This document shows, piece by piece, positions 28,672 to 37,424 of a DNA stretch of 64,000 nt (its first letter is position 1; each line of letters begins with the position of its first letter). The stretch is from assembly GCF_900096755.1 (NCBI RefSeq), contig NZ_LT615227.1, positions 235,018 through 299,017 of the forward strand, given 5' to 3'. The notes under the pieces were generated by a model. That model was given only the letters and a program-made list of their open reading frames with translations. It was not told where the DNA came from and searched no databases. The DNA is from Polynucleobacter necessarius. Lineage in GTDB: Bacteria; Pseudomonadota; Gammaproteobacteria; Burkholderiales; Burkholderiaceae. The translations under genes were made by a program, and so were the position numbers.

Positions 28672-29225
28672 TATTTGCAGACCTCATTAAAAAGTGGTGG
28701 CGGACAGCTTTGTCCAAGTAGCTCTGTGCGCAGCTGTGGTGCGCTTGTCTTTGGGTCAAGCCAAATACCAAAGAAGGCTTTTGGAAATTCAGCTCCAGCA
28801 ATTTGTCCAACTTGTTTCCCATCATGATAGAAATTAGTGCCCTGCTTAGGAGTGTAAATTGCCGTCAATGCTTGACCAGACTCAACATTAGGCAAGAGCG
28901 CCGAAAGCTCTTTACCCCACAGAGTCGCCTGCGTATCAGGTACGCCAATTTTTTTCAGCTCATCCGCGCTGCGATTGGCGATAGAGGCTCCAGAAAATGA
29001 TTTGTAATATTTCAAGTGCAACGCAAATTCTGGAGAGGTAAAACCTCCTGAACGATAAAAAGATGCGTCATAAACATGTAAACCCCACCAAGTGAGCTTG
29101 CCACTTCCTTGAAGCTTTGCAGGATTCAGGCCTGTTTCAATGGGATTTAGATCGCGCGCAAATCCACTAGTAAAAAGGGAAAGGTTGAGGGCGCAAACCA
29201 CCAACAAGAATTTGAGAGTCTTCAT
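28671..29225 (-). CDS. Chalcone isomerase-like exported protein
   Basis: A 184-residue secreted protein with signal peptide (cleavage near SGFARDLNP). The bacterial chalcone isomerase-like fold is indicated by GSGKLTWWGLHVYDASFYRS, FALHLKYYKSFSGASIANRS and YTPKQGTNFYHDGKQVGQI. The plant catalytic residues are not expected in this bacterial group, whose function is unknown. It sits in an overlapping cluster DCC - chalcone isomerase-like - DUF3833 - flavodoxin. Its start overlaps the DCC stop by four bases. Confidence 0.82.
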   Translation of the reverse strand: MKTLKFLLVVCALNLSLFTSGFARDLNPIETGLNPAKLQGSGKLTWWGLHVYDASFYRSGGFTSPEFALHLKYYKSFSGASIANRSADELKKIGVPDTQATLWGKELSALLPNVESGQALTAIYTPKQGTNFYHDGKQVGQIAGAEFPKAFFGIWLDPKTSAPQLRTELLGQSCPPPLFNEVCK

Positions 29226-29632
29226 TGGCCCACCTTTGACGATTGGTGTTTTGCCAAACGCAATGCTATTGGACTAAAAAGGCTTGAAATAGCATGTCTG
29301 TTATTAGCAAAAAAGCGATAGAAAACTCGCAAAATAGGCTGCAGAGTTGCCCTAGATAATAACCAAGCTAAAGCTGGGAGGTTGGCCCTGCGGTATGCCT
29401 CAGAAAAAACAGGTACCCCATGGATTAATTTACCACTAGCAAATTGTCCGTACATCGCCGCCAAGGCAGCCTCACAGGAAATACCGATCCTGTCTGAGTC
29501 AAATCGATCGGAGTTGATATCAATAAAATCGAGTAATCCTGCTTTATTTCTACCGGATAAAAAAAGAATCTCCGCCTGACACAAAGGGCAAGCGCCATCG
29601 TAAAACAAAGTGAGTTTTTCTAATTGAGTCAT
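29222..29632 (-). CDS. DCC family thiol-disulfide oxidoreductase-like protein (DUF393)
   Basis: A 136-residue protein with the DCC signature LFYDGACPLCQAEILFLSGR near the N-terminus (CxxC variant CPLC), and the conserved downstream residues MYGQFASGKLIHGVPVFSEAYR and PILRVFYRFFANNRH. The family is predicted to have a thioredoxin-like fold; its substrate is not known. It is the first gene of the small minus-strand cluster and is divergent from the DUF2237 pseudogene. Confidence 0.85.
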   Translation of the reverse strand: MTQLEKLTLFYDGACPLCQAEILFLSGRNKAGLLDFIDINSDRFDSDRIGISCEAALAAMYGQFASGKLIHGVPVFSEAYRRANLPALAWLLSRATLQPILRVFYRFFANNRHAISSLFSPIALRLAKHQSSKVGQ

Positions 29633-29694
29633 CTCTGAGCAAGTTTAAGCTTTATTCAATAAACTGGCTGGCGACAACATCATAGAAAGTATTT

Positions 29695-30076
29695 ATGCAA
29701 AAGGAAGTAGCGCTCAATGTATTTTGGCAACCTCTTATCCCCTGCTCCTTTGACCCCCTAACAGGGTTTTTTAGAGATGGTTGCTGTAAAACCAATGAAG
29801 AAGATATTGGCAGTCATTTAGCGTGCGCAGTAGTTACACGTGAATTTTTACAATTTAACCTAGAGCGCGGCAATGATCTTTGATCTTATTACCCCTAGGC
29901 CAGAGTATCAGTTTCCCGGCCTAACCCCTGGAGATCAATGGTGTCTTTGTATTAAACGCTGGACGGAAGCACTAGCGGCAGGATGCGCTCCCTTGCTAAA
30001 GCTAGAGAGTACGCACTTCAAGGCATTGGAAACCGTATCACTAGAGACCTTGCAACAATTTTCGAGTGAAGCTTGA
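29695..30076 (+). pseudogene. DUF2237 protein broken by a 7-bp tandem duplication
   Basis: The two parts make a DUF2237 protein of about 124 residues, rich in conserved cysteines: PCSFDPLTGFFRDGCC, GSHLACAVVTREFL, then TPRPEYQFPGLTPGDQWCLC and RWTEALAAGCAPLLKLESTH. The break is a perfect duplication of TGATCTT (29874-29880 and 29881-29887). Removing one copy gives RGNDLITPRPEY. Its end overlaps the start of the HDAC-like gene. The family's function is unknown. Confidence 0.88.
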
Positions 30077-30973
30077 AGGCGTTTTATACCGATCACTTTG
30101 TTTTACCGCTTCCAGAGGGGCATCGCTTCCCCATGGAAAAATATTCACGCTTACGAGATTTGGTAGGCAGCATTCAAAGCATTGAACTCGTTGAGGCACC
30201 GCCAGCCACAGACACACAAATTCTCTATGCTCATGATCCTCAATATCTGATCAAAATTATTACGGGCAACCTAACGCCGCAAGAACAAAGAGAAATTGGA
30301 TTTCCATGGAGCGAGAAAATGGTTGAACGCTCACGCCGTTCAGCTGGCGCCACTGTTGCGGCAGCGAAGACCGCCCTGCAGGAAGGTGTTGCAGCAAATC
30401 TCGTCGGGGGAACTTATCATGCCTATCGAGATACTGGTAGCGGCTTTTGTGTTTTTAATGACTCAGCGATTGCTGCACGTAGCCTACAAAAAGAAGTGAG
30501 TTCAAAGCCGAAGGTTGCCATTGTTGATTTGGATGTCCACCAAGGCAATGGAACAGCCTCTATTCTGGAGCATGATTCCTCCATCTTCACCCTGTCCATT
30601 CACGGCGAAAATAACTTCCCCTTTAAAAAAGAAGTGAGCGATCTTGACGTTGGCTTGGCAGATGGTTGCAATGATGAAATCTACCTTAAGGCACTAACTA
30701 GCTGCCTCGATCAACTTGATAGCCGCTTTAAGCCAGACTGCATCATCTATTTAGCTGGAGCAGACCCGCACGAAGGGGATCGACTTGGTAGGCTGAAGGC
30801 TAGTAAAGAAGGCATGCGCTTGAGAGATGAAGCAGTATTTCAATACGCTTTAGATAAAAAAACTGCCTCTTACTTTCTCCATGGCAGGCGGCTATGGCAA
30901 GGAAATTACATCTACTGTAGATATTCACTTTCAAACCATTCAAACCGCACTGCGCTTTCAGAAGCAATATTAA
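30073..30973 (+). pseudogene. Histone deacetylase-like (AcuC/class II HDAC) hydrolase, frameshifted at the end
   Basis: A zinc deacetylase-like protein of about 300 residues. It has GGTYHAYRDTGSGFCVFND, the metal-site strand VAIVDLDVHQGNGTASI and the region YLAGADPHEGDRLGRL. The start is TTG, overlapping the DUF2237 stop. The last 38 codons are out of frame: one extra A in the A7 run at 30856-30862. With six, the frame reads LDKKLPLTFSMAGGYGKEIT and ends at 30973. The lost part includes the conserved AGGYG of the substrate pocket, so the product would be inactive unless slippage corrects it. Confidence 0.83.
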
Positions 30974-30983
30974 GTTGTAGCGT

Positions 30984-31535
30984 TTAGCTCTTTTTCTTGG
31001 GGGCAGCTTTGACGCCCGATAGATTGCTAACATTCTCGACACTCTTTTCAAAGTTAGAGAATGGGTCTGCCATTGCCGCGCGAATCAATTCAAAATTTTG
31101 CAAGGCGTTATTAAACGAGGCCTTAAATACTGAAACGTAAGCCTCACTTCCCAGCGGTGCATTATCGGTCGCGTCATTAACGAAATGAATCAAATCTGCT
31201 TTTGACTCTTTAATCATTTTCTCCGCAATATCAGAAAGCTCTTGATTGCCACTCTTTAATACCTGAAGCAATTGATTGTGATATTGCGAAATCTCTTTAG
31301 CCGCATCCTGCAATACCTCAGCATGAATATAGTCAAACGCAGTCTTAGAGTCCTGAGTCTTCATCAACTCTGAAACGCGCTTCTGAATTAACTCGGCAAG
31401 CTCTTGTGTTGCCTGCTGATTAATATGTGCAATGGCCTGCGCACTTTCGATCGCCACCCTTCCAGCAGCCTTGGTAGCTTCAACTGCTCGTTGCTGACCT
31501 TGCACAACCTTTGTATCAAATGATTTCTTACTCAT
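30984..31535 (-). CDS. Phasin family protein
   Basis: A 183-residue, mostly helical protein of the phasin type. It has no signal peptide, a long amphipathic N-terminal helix (RAVEATKAAGRVAIESAQAI), and a basic end (KAAPKKKS) with alanine and lysine. Phasins coat polyhydroxyalkanoate granules. The closing segment around AALQNFELIRAAMADPFSNFEK is also family-like. An intact phasin suggests the cell still makes storage granules, although no PHA synthase is in this window. Confidence 0.82.
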   Translation of the reverse strand: MSKKSFDTKVVQGQQRAVEATKAAGRVAIESAQAIAHINQQATQELAELIQKRVSELMKTQDSKTAFDYIHAEVLQDAAKEISQYHNQLLQVLKSGNQELSDIAEKMIKESKADLIHFVNDATDNAPLGSEAYVSVFKASFNNALQNFELIRAAMADPFSNFEKSVENVSNLSGVKAAPKKKS

Positions 31536-31648
31536 GTCGACCTTTCGGATGGGGATTGATAGATATCAATCTACTCCGCTTCAGAAGGCTTTCTATAGAG
31601 GAATACCAGTAGATAAGGTGCTAAATCACTTTTTCTTAGGCAGGCTAA

Positions 31649-32228
31649 CTATGGTGGAACCTTATATTTAGCCTGCAAGTCATACCCAGAAAGGCCCACG
31701 GTATAGAAGGTGATATCCGGATTGAAGGAGCGGATAGTGCCGCCTGAACCAGCCGAAAAGTTGGCATCCACATCCAGACCACCACGTCGCCCATCTATTG
31801 AAGTCAGCAAGAACTGATCAATTGCTCCCGGGGTCTTAAAAATGGCAATCTGGTATTGATCCTGATAACCCGCACCCAATCCCTCGCCTGTCTTAATCGC
31901 CTGCATAAATACGGGCTCTTTACGTCTCTTATCAAAAAGAACGCCTTCCCCGCGCGCCACCACAATTAAGACCACGTTGATATTGGTAGTGCTATAAACA
32001 GCATAGCCCGCAGCTTGATCGATTTGCTTTTTAACTTCGGAGTTTTGTTTGATTAACGCATCAAGCCCAGTCTTAGCCATCTGCAGAGTGGCATTACGCT
32101 TTTGAATAATTTGTTCCTGCGTAAGCGGCTTGCCATCATTGCCAGTAGATTGGACAGCCTACTAAAAAAACTACCGCAAGCAATGTTGCGGTAGTGCTTC
32201 GAGCAATTTTAAAAAGTTGTGATGGCAT
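31649..32228 (-). pseudogene. SYLF/YSC84-domain lipoprotein, frameshifted at the lipobox
   Basis: The body is a SYLF-type lipid-binding domain: KKQIDQAAGYAVYSTTNINVV, GVLFDKRRKEPVFMQAIKTGEGLG and GGTIRSFNPDITFYTVGLSGYD. The signal peptide lies in another frame, starting at 32228 with MPSQLFKIARSTTATLLAVV and ending in LVGC. One extra C in the coding strand (GG at 32152-32153) breaks the frame directly after the lipobox cysteine; without it the frame continues QSTGNDGKPLTQEQII. A cytosolic remnant from an internal ATG at 32080 could still be made but would lack the export signal. Confidence 0.8.
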
Positions 32229-32235
32229 GAAAAAA

Positions 32236-33316
32236 TTAATTAACCGAGATTGTGGATAAAGGCTTATCTAGTTTGATGTACTTCACTTCTTTAGCGTTGA
32301 CATCCATCTTTTTGAGATCCTAAGTATAGACATTGGTGTTCTCATACATTTTGCTGCTGTAGGTCATATTTTTATTATTTGCCACAACGCTCCACTCGGT
32401 TACCTCATACCCTCCAGTACCGCCTCCATAGGGATTGCTTGCTGGCAAAGTGACAGCTCCCGGAGGAATATCAAAACTACCAATGATGTGCCAAGCGGCA
32501 CTATTCATTTGTGCAGCAGTAAAAGTTTTGGGAACTGAATCAGAATGAAAGATTGCCCGAATAAATCGACTAGGACTTAAGTAATCCCCTGGCAGACCAT
32601 GCAACCCGCTGCCTGAGCTAGGCGGAGTAAAAGACGCGCCATTGATCACTAGGGCTGGCTTCTCAACTTTTGAGAGATTTACATAATTACCAATATTTTT
32701 GAGCTGATCCCTAAATGGAGGGTCATTAGTAAAGGCGCCTACTGGATTGTCGGTAATAACTAATTCACCTTTGAGGTATTCAATGGCCACACTCTTGCTG
32801 CTAGCAGCATGAAATGAATAATGCACTGCAACGGTTTGATTGTTATAGGCTGCAATCGTAGAGCGATTGACTTTAATTTTCTGCAAACCGGCTTTAACTT
32901 CATCAACTGTTGCAAAGTTTGTCAAAGCATATGTAACTACCTGAGCGGAGCTAATGCTATTGGCGGACTCAGCTGGCGCAACCGCTTGAAACACTGCGCT
33001 ATTGGGCGCATTAAACATACCGCCAATTAAGCCCTTTTCATTCATGCCATCTGCATACATAGGGAGGCCAAGCGCATTCATCCCCACAACGGCATATTTA
33101 GTATTCCAGTTAAGCCCTGTTTCAAGCTTGCCATCAGCACCAACACCCTTCATTGCAAAATCTCTGGGCATAACAGCCAATTGAGAATTCAGAGGCATAC
33201 CAAACTCCAAGGTACGGCCATAGACCAAGCCACCATCGCTACCCTTCAAAGTGAAGCTAGTGCAAGCGTTGCCGCCACTGAAGTAGCAACGATTTTTTAA
33301 CCATCTCTTGACTCAT
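32236..33316 (-). pseudogene. Choloylglycine hydrolase-like (Ntn) amidase, several lesions
   Basis: A linear-amide C-N hydrolase of the choloylglycine hydrolase/penicillin acylase group. The nucleophile region CTSFTLKGSDGGLVYGRTLE is present but has no start codon in frame. A signal peptide (MVKK then IVATSVAATLALA) can be read in another frame upstream, which requires one A missing from the coding A6 run near 33296 and a further shift at the signal/mature junction. At the other end an in-frame TAG near 32320 interrupts the gene: the same frame stays open beyond it as DLKKMDVNAKEVKYIKLDKP and stops at 32236. Relatives hydrolyse bile salts, penicillin V or acyl-homoserine lactones; the substrate is unknown. 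Confidence 0.78.
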
Positions 33317-33358
33317 GACTATTCCTTAAATTGAATTCTGATAATTTCCGAAAAAAAC

Positions 33359-33511
33359 TTATGCATTTTTGCCAAATGCAGGCGCAAGCAGATTCATCAA
33401 GCCAGATACATCAGCCTCTGCTGGCTGAGTACTAATATAGGCCCCAATACATGCACCAAGAATTACTAGCAACCCCACCAACAAAGTCCAGCTTCGCAAA
33501 TTCTTACGCAA
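33359..33511 (-). CDS. Possible 50-residue single-helix membrane protein
   Basis: A short frame from TTG at 33511, with AAGGGGAA about six bases upstream, encodes LRKNLRSWTLLVGLLVILGA, then CIGAYISTQPAEADVSGLMN and a short end. It has one hydrophobic helix with a basic N-terminus. I recognise no family. It lies about 45 bases upstream of the choloylglycine hydrolase-like pseudogene on the same strand. The ribosome-binding site and clean helix support it, but the size makes this tentative. Confidence 0.35.
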   Translation of the reverse strand: MRKNLRSWTLLVGLLVILGACIGAYISTQPAEADVSGLMNLLAPAFGKNA

Positions 33512-33622
33512 TTTTATTCCCCTTATAGGCATTTATTTTCACCATTTTCGCCCAGATCAGCACTCGTAACAAGCTTGTTTGACCGCAAGGGCCCTTGATT
33601 TTGAGTGCATACTAGTGCCAAT

Positions 33623-34301
33623 ATGAAAGTACATCACTGGACACAGCATTGGCACCACTTAAGCGCCACATTAAGACTCACCATTGGCGCAGCTGCAGGG
33701 CCTCATCACCTTCTTTTTGTTATCGCCTGAAACCGTCCTGGCAGCTCGCTTAGCGCTATCCTGGTCCGCAGCAGGAGGTCTATATCTATTGCTTAGCTAC
33801 TTCATGATGTATTTCTCATCTGAAGAAAACATCCTCACACTCTCCAAGAAAGAGGATGATGGCGCCGCCGTCATTTTGCTCATCATTATTTTTGGGGCGG
33901 CAGCTAGCCTCATTGCAATTGTGATTATTCTGTCGAGCCTTAAATCTCTGCCATTCTCGGTAGCGGCACGCTATATCGCCCTGGTGTTGACTACATACAT
34001 CATCTCCTGGCTTTTTGTGCACACTGCATTCGCCCTGCACTATGCCCACGTTTACTATCAAGAGCTTCAAAAGACCAATGAAGCCCCTTTGCTGTTTGCA
34101 GCAAAACCAAAGCCCACTTACGTAGACTTTCTATACTTTTCAATGGTGGTTGGCATGCCTTGCCAAACTGCTGACGTCAATATCGCCAGCTCACGCATAC
34201 GCTTTTTAGTCATGATTCAAGGTATGACCGCGTTTGCCTTCAATGCCTCCTTGCTTGCTTTAGCAATCAACCTGATCTCAGGGGTAGTGGCCTTTAGCTG
34301 A
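33623..34301 (+). pseudogene. DUF1345 membrane protein, probably frameshifted near the N-terminus
   Basis: A DUF1345 membrane protein of four to five helices: ARLALSWSAAGGLYLLLSYF, YIALVLTTYIISWLFVHTAFALHYAHVYY, then YVDFLYFSMVVGMPCQTADV. The last two are conserved family features. The expected N-terminus begins at ATG 33623 (MKVHHWTQHWHHLSATLRLTI, then GAAAG) in another frame. One extra G in the G3 run at 33698-33700 separates the two. A shorter protein could start from TTG at 33684 without the lesion, so its state is less certain than for the other pseudogenes. Confidence 0.65.
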
Positions 34302-34331
34302 GGCCTCTCAACAATAGAATTAAATTGACTT

Positions 34332-34373
34332 AGGCACCCAAAGTGCCTTTTAGGGCGAATTGAGCGCCCTTTC
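34332..34373 (+). terminator. Two consecutive intrinsic terminator hairpins
   Basis: First hairpin: AGGCAC-CCAAA-GTGCCT followed by TTT (34332-34351). Second: AGGGCG-AATTGAG-CGCCCT followed by TTTCT (34352-34373). They separate DUF1345 from ahpC. Confidence 0.7.
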
Positions 34374-34398
34374 TAATTATCGAATAAATCGATAATTA
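34374..34398. promoter_or_regulatory. Inverted repeat upstream of ahpC, candidate regulator site
   Basis: Perfect 10-bp arms, TAATTATCGA and TCGATAATTA, with a 5-base AT spacer, about 90 bases upstream of the ahpC ATG. It is too AT-rich and lacks a T tract, so it is not a normal terminator. It does not match the OxyR spacing pattern that I know. It may bind the regulator of the peroxide operon. Confidence 0.4.
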
Positions 34399-34489
34399 AT
34401 ATTAATTTAATTCATTAGACAAATATACTCTTCAAGCTCAAAATGGGGTCTGTTGTTACATACCGATTAACCCATATAAGGAGCGCAAT

Positions 34490-35053
34490 ATGTCCCTCAT
34501 CAATACCGCAGTACAACCATTTAAAACTCAAGCTTTCCACAACGGCAAATTTGTGACCGTTAGCGATGAGAGCCTCAAAGGCAAATGGTCAGTATTGATT
34601 TTCATGCCAGCAGCATTTACTTTTAACTGCCCAACAGAAATTGAAGATGCAGCAGAGAACTATGCTGAATTTCAAAAGATGGGTGCTGAAGTGTATATCG
34701 TTACAACTGACACACATTTCTCACACAAAGTTTGGCACGAAACTTCTCCTGCAGTAGGAAAAGCAAAGTTCCCACTCGTTGGCGACCCAACACATACTTT
34801 GACAAATGCATTTGGCGTGCACATTCCTGAAGAAGGTTTAGCATTGCGCGGCACATTCATCATTAATCCTGAAGGTGTTATCAAGACTGCAGAAGTGCAT
34901 TCAAATGAAATCGCTCGTGATGTTTCTGAAACATTACGCAAGCTCAAAGCAGCACAGTACACAGCAGCACATCCAGGTGAAGTTTGCCCTGCCAAGTGGA
35001 AAGAAGGCGCAGCAACATTAACTCCTTCTTTAGACCTCGTAGGCAAGATCTAA
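34490..35053 (+). CDS. ahpC: Alkyl hydroperoxide reductase peroxidase subunit AhpC
   Basis: This 187-residue typical 2-Cys peroxiredoxin reduces hydrogen peroxide and organic peroxides in the cytoplasm. The peroxidatic cysteine is in FMPAAFTFNCPTEIEDAAEN and the resolving cysteine in HPGEVCPAKWKEG. The ribosome-binding site AAGGAG precedes the ATG by a few bases. Its reductase partner ahpF follows 55 bases downstream but is interrupted, so AhpC may depend on another reductase or on a low level of corrected AhpF. Confidence 0.95.
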   Translation: MSLINTAVQPFKTQAFHNGKFVTVSDESLKGKWSVLIFMPAAFTFNCPTEIEDAAENYAEFQKMGAEVYIVTTDTHFSHKVWHETSPAVGKAKFPLVGDPTHTLTNAFGVHIPEEGLALRGTFIINPEGVIKTAEVHSNEIARDVSETLRKLKAAQYTAAHPGEVCPAKWKEGAATLTPSLDLVGKI

Positions 35054-35108
35054 GCGGAAGCTGTATTGAATTAATAGACTCACCAAACACAAGATCAAGG
35101 AACCCACC

Positions 35109-36687
35109 ATGCTCGATACCAATATCAAATCACAGCTAAAGGTCTACTTTGAAAAGATCGTTAGCCCAATTGTTTTAACTGCATCTGTAGATGGCAGCGA
35201 AAAGTCAGCAGAAATGCTCGAATTGCTAAATGAAGTAGCTGAGCAGTCTGATAAAATTGCCGTCAAGACCGACGGCAAAGCTGATCACATCCCTAGTTTC
35301 ACCGTTAGTAAATCAGATGATGCAGCACGCATTACATTTGCTGGGCTGCCAATGGGTCATGAAATGACTTCATTTATCTTGGCAATTTTGCAAGCTAGTG
35401 GCTACCCCCCCTAAAGTAGAGCAAGAGGTTCTGGATCGTATTCGCCACCTAGATGGTCAGCTGCGCTTTCAGGCCTTCATCTCACTGTCATGCCATAACT
35501 GCCCTGACGTAGTGCAAGCACTTAATCTCATGGCAGCAATTAATCCCAACATTCAACACGAAATGATTGATGGCGCACTGTTTCAGGGATTAGTAGATCA
35601 GTATCAAATCATGGCCGTGCCAACAGTCATTGTAAATGGTGAGGCATTTGGACAAGGTCGCATGAGTGTTGAAGAGATTCTAGCTAAGCTAGATACTGCC
35701 AGCCCTCAAGAGGAGGCTGCAAAGCTTTCTGCAAAAGCACCTTACGATGTTCTAGTGGTAGGCGGTGGCCCAGCTGGCTCTGCAGCTGCTATTTATGCCG
35801 CCCGCAAAGGCATCCGCACAGGTGTGATTGCTGAGCGCTTTGGTGGTCAAGTAATGGATACCCTGGGAATTGAAAATTTCATTTCTGTTGAACATACTGA
35901 AGGACCAAAATTAGTTCAGGCTCTAGAGCAGCACGTCAAAAGCTATGAAGTCGACATCATGAACTTGCAACGGGCTACCGCACTGCGCAAATCAGGCAAC
36001 GGAATTGAGTTGGGGCTCGCTAACGGAGCGGTTCTCAAAAGTAAGTCAGTTATCTTAAGTACCGGCGCACGCTGGAGAGAAATGAATGTGCCAGGCGAGC
36101 AAGAATATCGCGGTAAAGGTGTGGCTTACTGCCCGCATTGCGATGGACCCTTGTTCAAAGGAAAACGTGTAGCTGTGATCGGCGGCGGTAATTCCGGGGT
36201 TGAGGCTGCCATTGATTTAGCGGGTATTGTGAGTCATGTCACCTTAATTGAGTTTGACAGCAAATTACGCGCTGATGCAGTTTTGCAAACCAAACTCAAT
36301 AGCCTATCAAACGTCACCGTGATTAAGAGTGCGCTTACTAAGGAAGTTATCGGCGATGGCAGCAAGGTGAGCGGCTTACGCTACCAAGATCGCACCAATG
36401 ATTCTTTGCATGCTATTGAGCTGGAAGGCATCTTTGTCCAAATTGGCCTGCTACCCAATACAGATTGGCTCAAGGGCACGATTGAGCTCTCTAAGCATGG
36501 CGAAGTAATCGTAGATGCAAAAGGCGAGACCTCTCTTCCTGGTGTATTTGCTGCCGGAGACTGCACGACCGTTCCTTACAAGCAAATCATTATTGCTATG
36601 GGTGAAGGCGCCAAGGCTTCGCTGGGAGCTTTTGATTACCTGATCCGTTCATCTGTCGTGGAGAGTGAACTTGCGGTAGCCGCTTAA
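35109..36687 (+). pseudogene. ahpF: Alkyl hydroperoxide reductase subunit F, split at a C7 tract
   Basis: AhpF is the flavoprotein that reduces AhpC with NADH. The N-terminal thioredoxin-like repeat (MLDTNIKSQLKVYFEKIVSP) ends after QASGYPP. The rest is in the next frame: the CHNC redox centre ([14 protein letters not shown]), the FAD motif [10 protein letters not shown], the CPHCDG centre, the NAD motif [10 protein letters not shown] and the C-terminal [13 protein letters not shown]. The cause is one extra C in the C7 run at 35405-35411; with six C the frame reads [11 protein letters not shown] downstream GTG at 35398 could start the second part, but has no good ribosome-binding site. A phase-variable tract is also possible. 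Confidence 0.85.
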
Positions 36688-36714
36688 AATACCCAATTAC
36701 CCAAAGGAATCAAT

Positions 36715-37359
36715 ATGAGTCTGATCGACAAACTGCAGTGGCGCTATGCCACTAAAAGGATGGATGCTACACAATCAGTCCCCGAAGCAAAGGTGGATCA
36801 GATCCTGGAAGCTATTCGAATGACAGCAAGCTCAAGCGGCCTACAGCCTTATGAAGTGATTGTTATAACCAATAAGGCTATTCGTGAAAAGATTAAGTCA
36901 ATTGCCTGGGATCAAACTCAAATTGTGGACTGCTCTCATTTGCTGATCTTTGCAGCCTGGGATAACTACACTGCAAAACGAATCAACGATGCCTTTGATA
37001 TGACTGAAAAAATTCGTAACTTCAAGAGCGAAGCGGGAGATATCTATCGCCAGAAGTTACTTAGCACCTACCCTGTTCGTGATGCTGAGCTCAATTACAC
37101 CCATGCAGCCAAACAAGCCTATATTGGATTAGGTACAGCGCTGATTGCGGCTGCATATGAGCAAGTTGACTGCACGCCGATGGAGGACTTTGATCCCGCA
37201 ACGCTCGATGAAATCTTAAACCTTAAAGAAAATGGGTTGCGTAGCGTTGTGATGCTTCCACTAGGCTATAGAAAAGCAGATGAAGACTGGTCAGTCACTC
37301 CTAAGAAGGCTAGAAGATCGAAAGAAAATTTTGTTAGAGTATCGACTAATGCAGCCTAG
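36715..37359 (+). CDS. NAD(P)H-dependent nitroreductase-family oxidoreductase
   Basis: A 214-residue FMN protein of the NfsB-like nitroreductase family. The N-terminal RYATKRMD phosphate/FMN loop, RMTASSSGLQPYEVIVI and the C-terminal GLRSVVMLPLGYRKADEDW match the family. It could reduce quinones, nitro compounds or dihydropteridines; the substrate is not deducible. It lies 27 bases after ahpF with an AAAGGAAT ribosome-binding sequence, so it is part of the peroxide-response operon, which ends in the terminator at 37373. Confidence 0.85.
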   Translation: MSLIDKLQWRYATKRMDATQSVPEAKVDQILEAIRMTASSSGLQPYEVIVITNKAIREKIKSIAWDQTQIVDCSHLLIFAAWDNYTAKRINDAFDMTEKIRNFKSEAGDIYRQKLLSTYPVRDAELNYTHAAKQAYIGLGTALIAAAYEQVDCTPMEDFDPATLDEILNLKENGLRSVVMLPLGYRKADEDWSVTPKKARRSKENFVRVSTNAA

Positions 37360-37372
37360 TCTTTCAATCATT

Positions 37373-37398
37373 AAAAAACCACCTGCGGGTGGTTTTTT
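37373..37398 (+). terminator. Intrinsic terminator after the ahpCF-nitroreductase operon
   Basis: CCACC-TGCG-GGTGG (37379-37392) is preceded by A6 and followed by T6. It can also end the convergent Bug transcript. Confidence 0.88.
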
Positions 37399-37424
37399 AA
37401 TGTCGTTAACTAGCTTATAAAATA

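Noticed and set aside
35109..36687. AhpF as two separate functional proteins (small thioredoxin-like protein plus reductase)
   Set aside because: The junction is a homopolymer, the second part has no ribosome-binding site, and the joined frame matches AhpF without gap.
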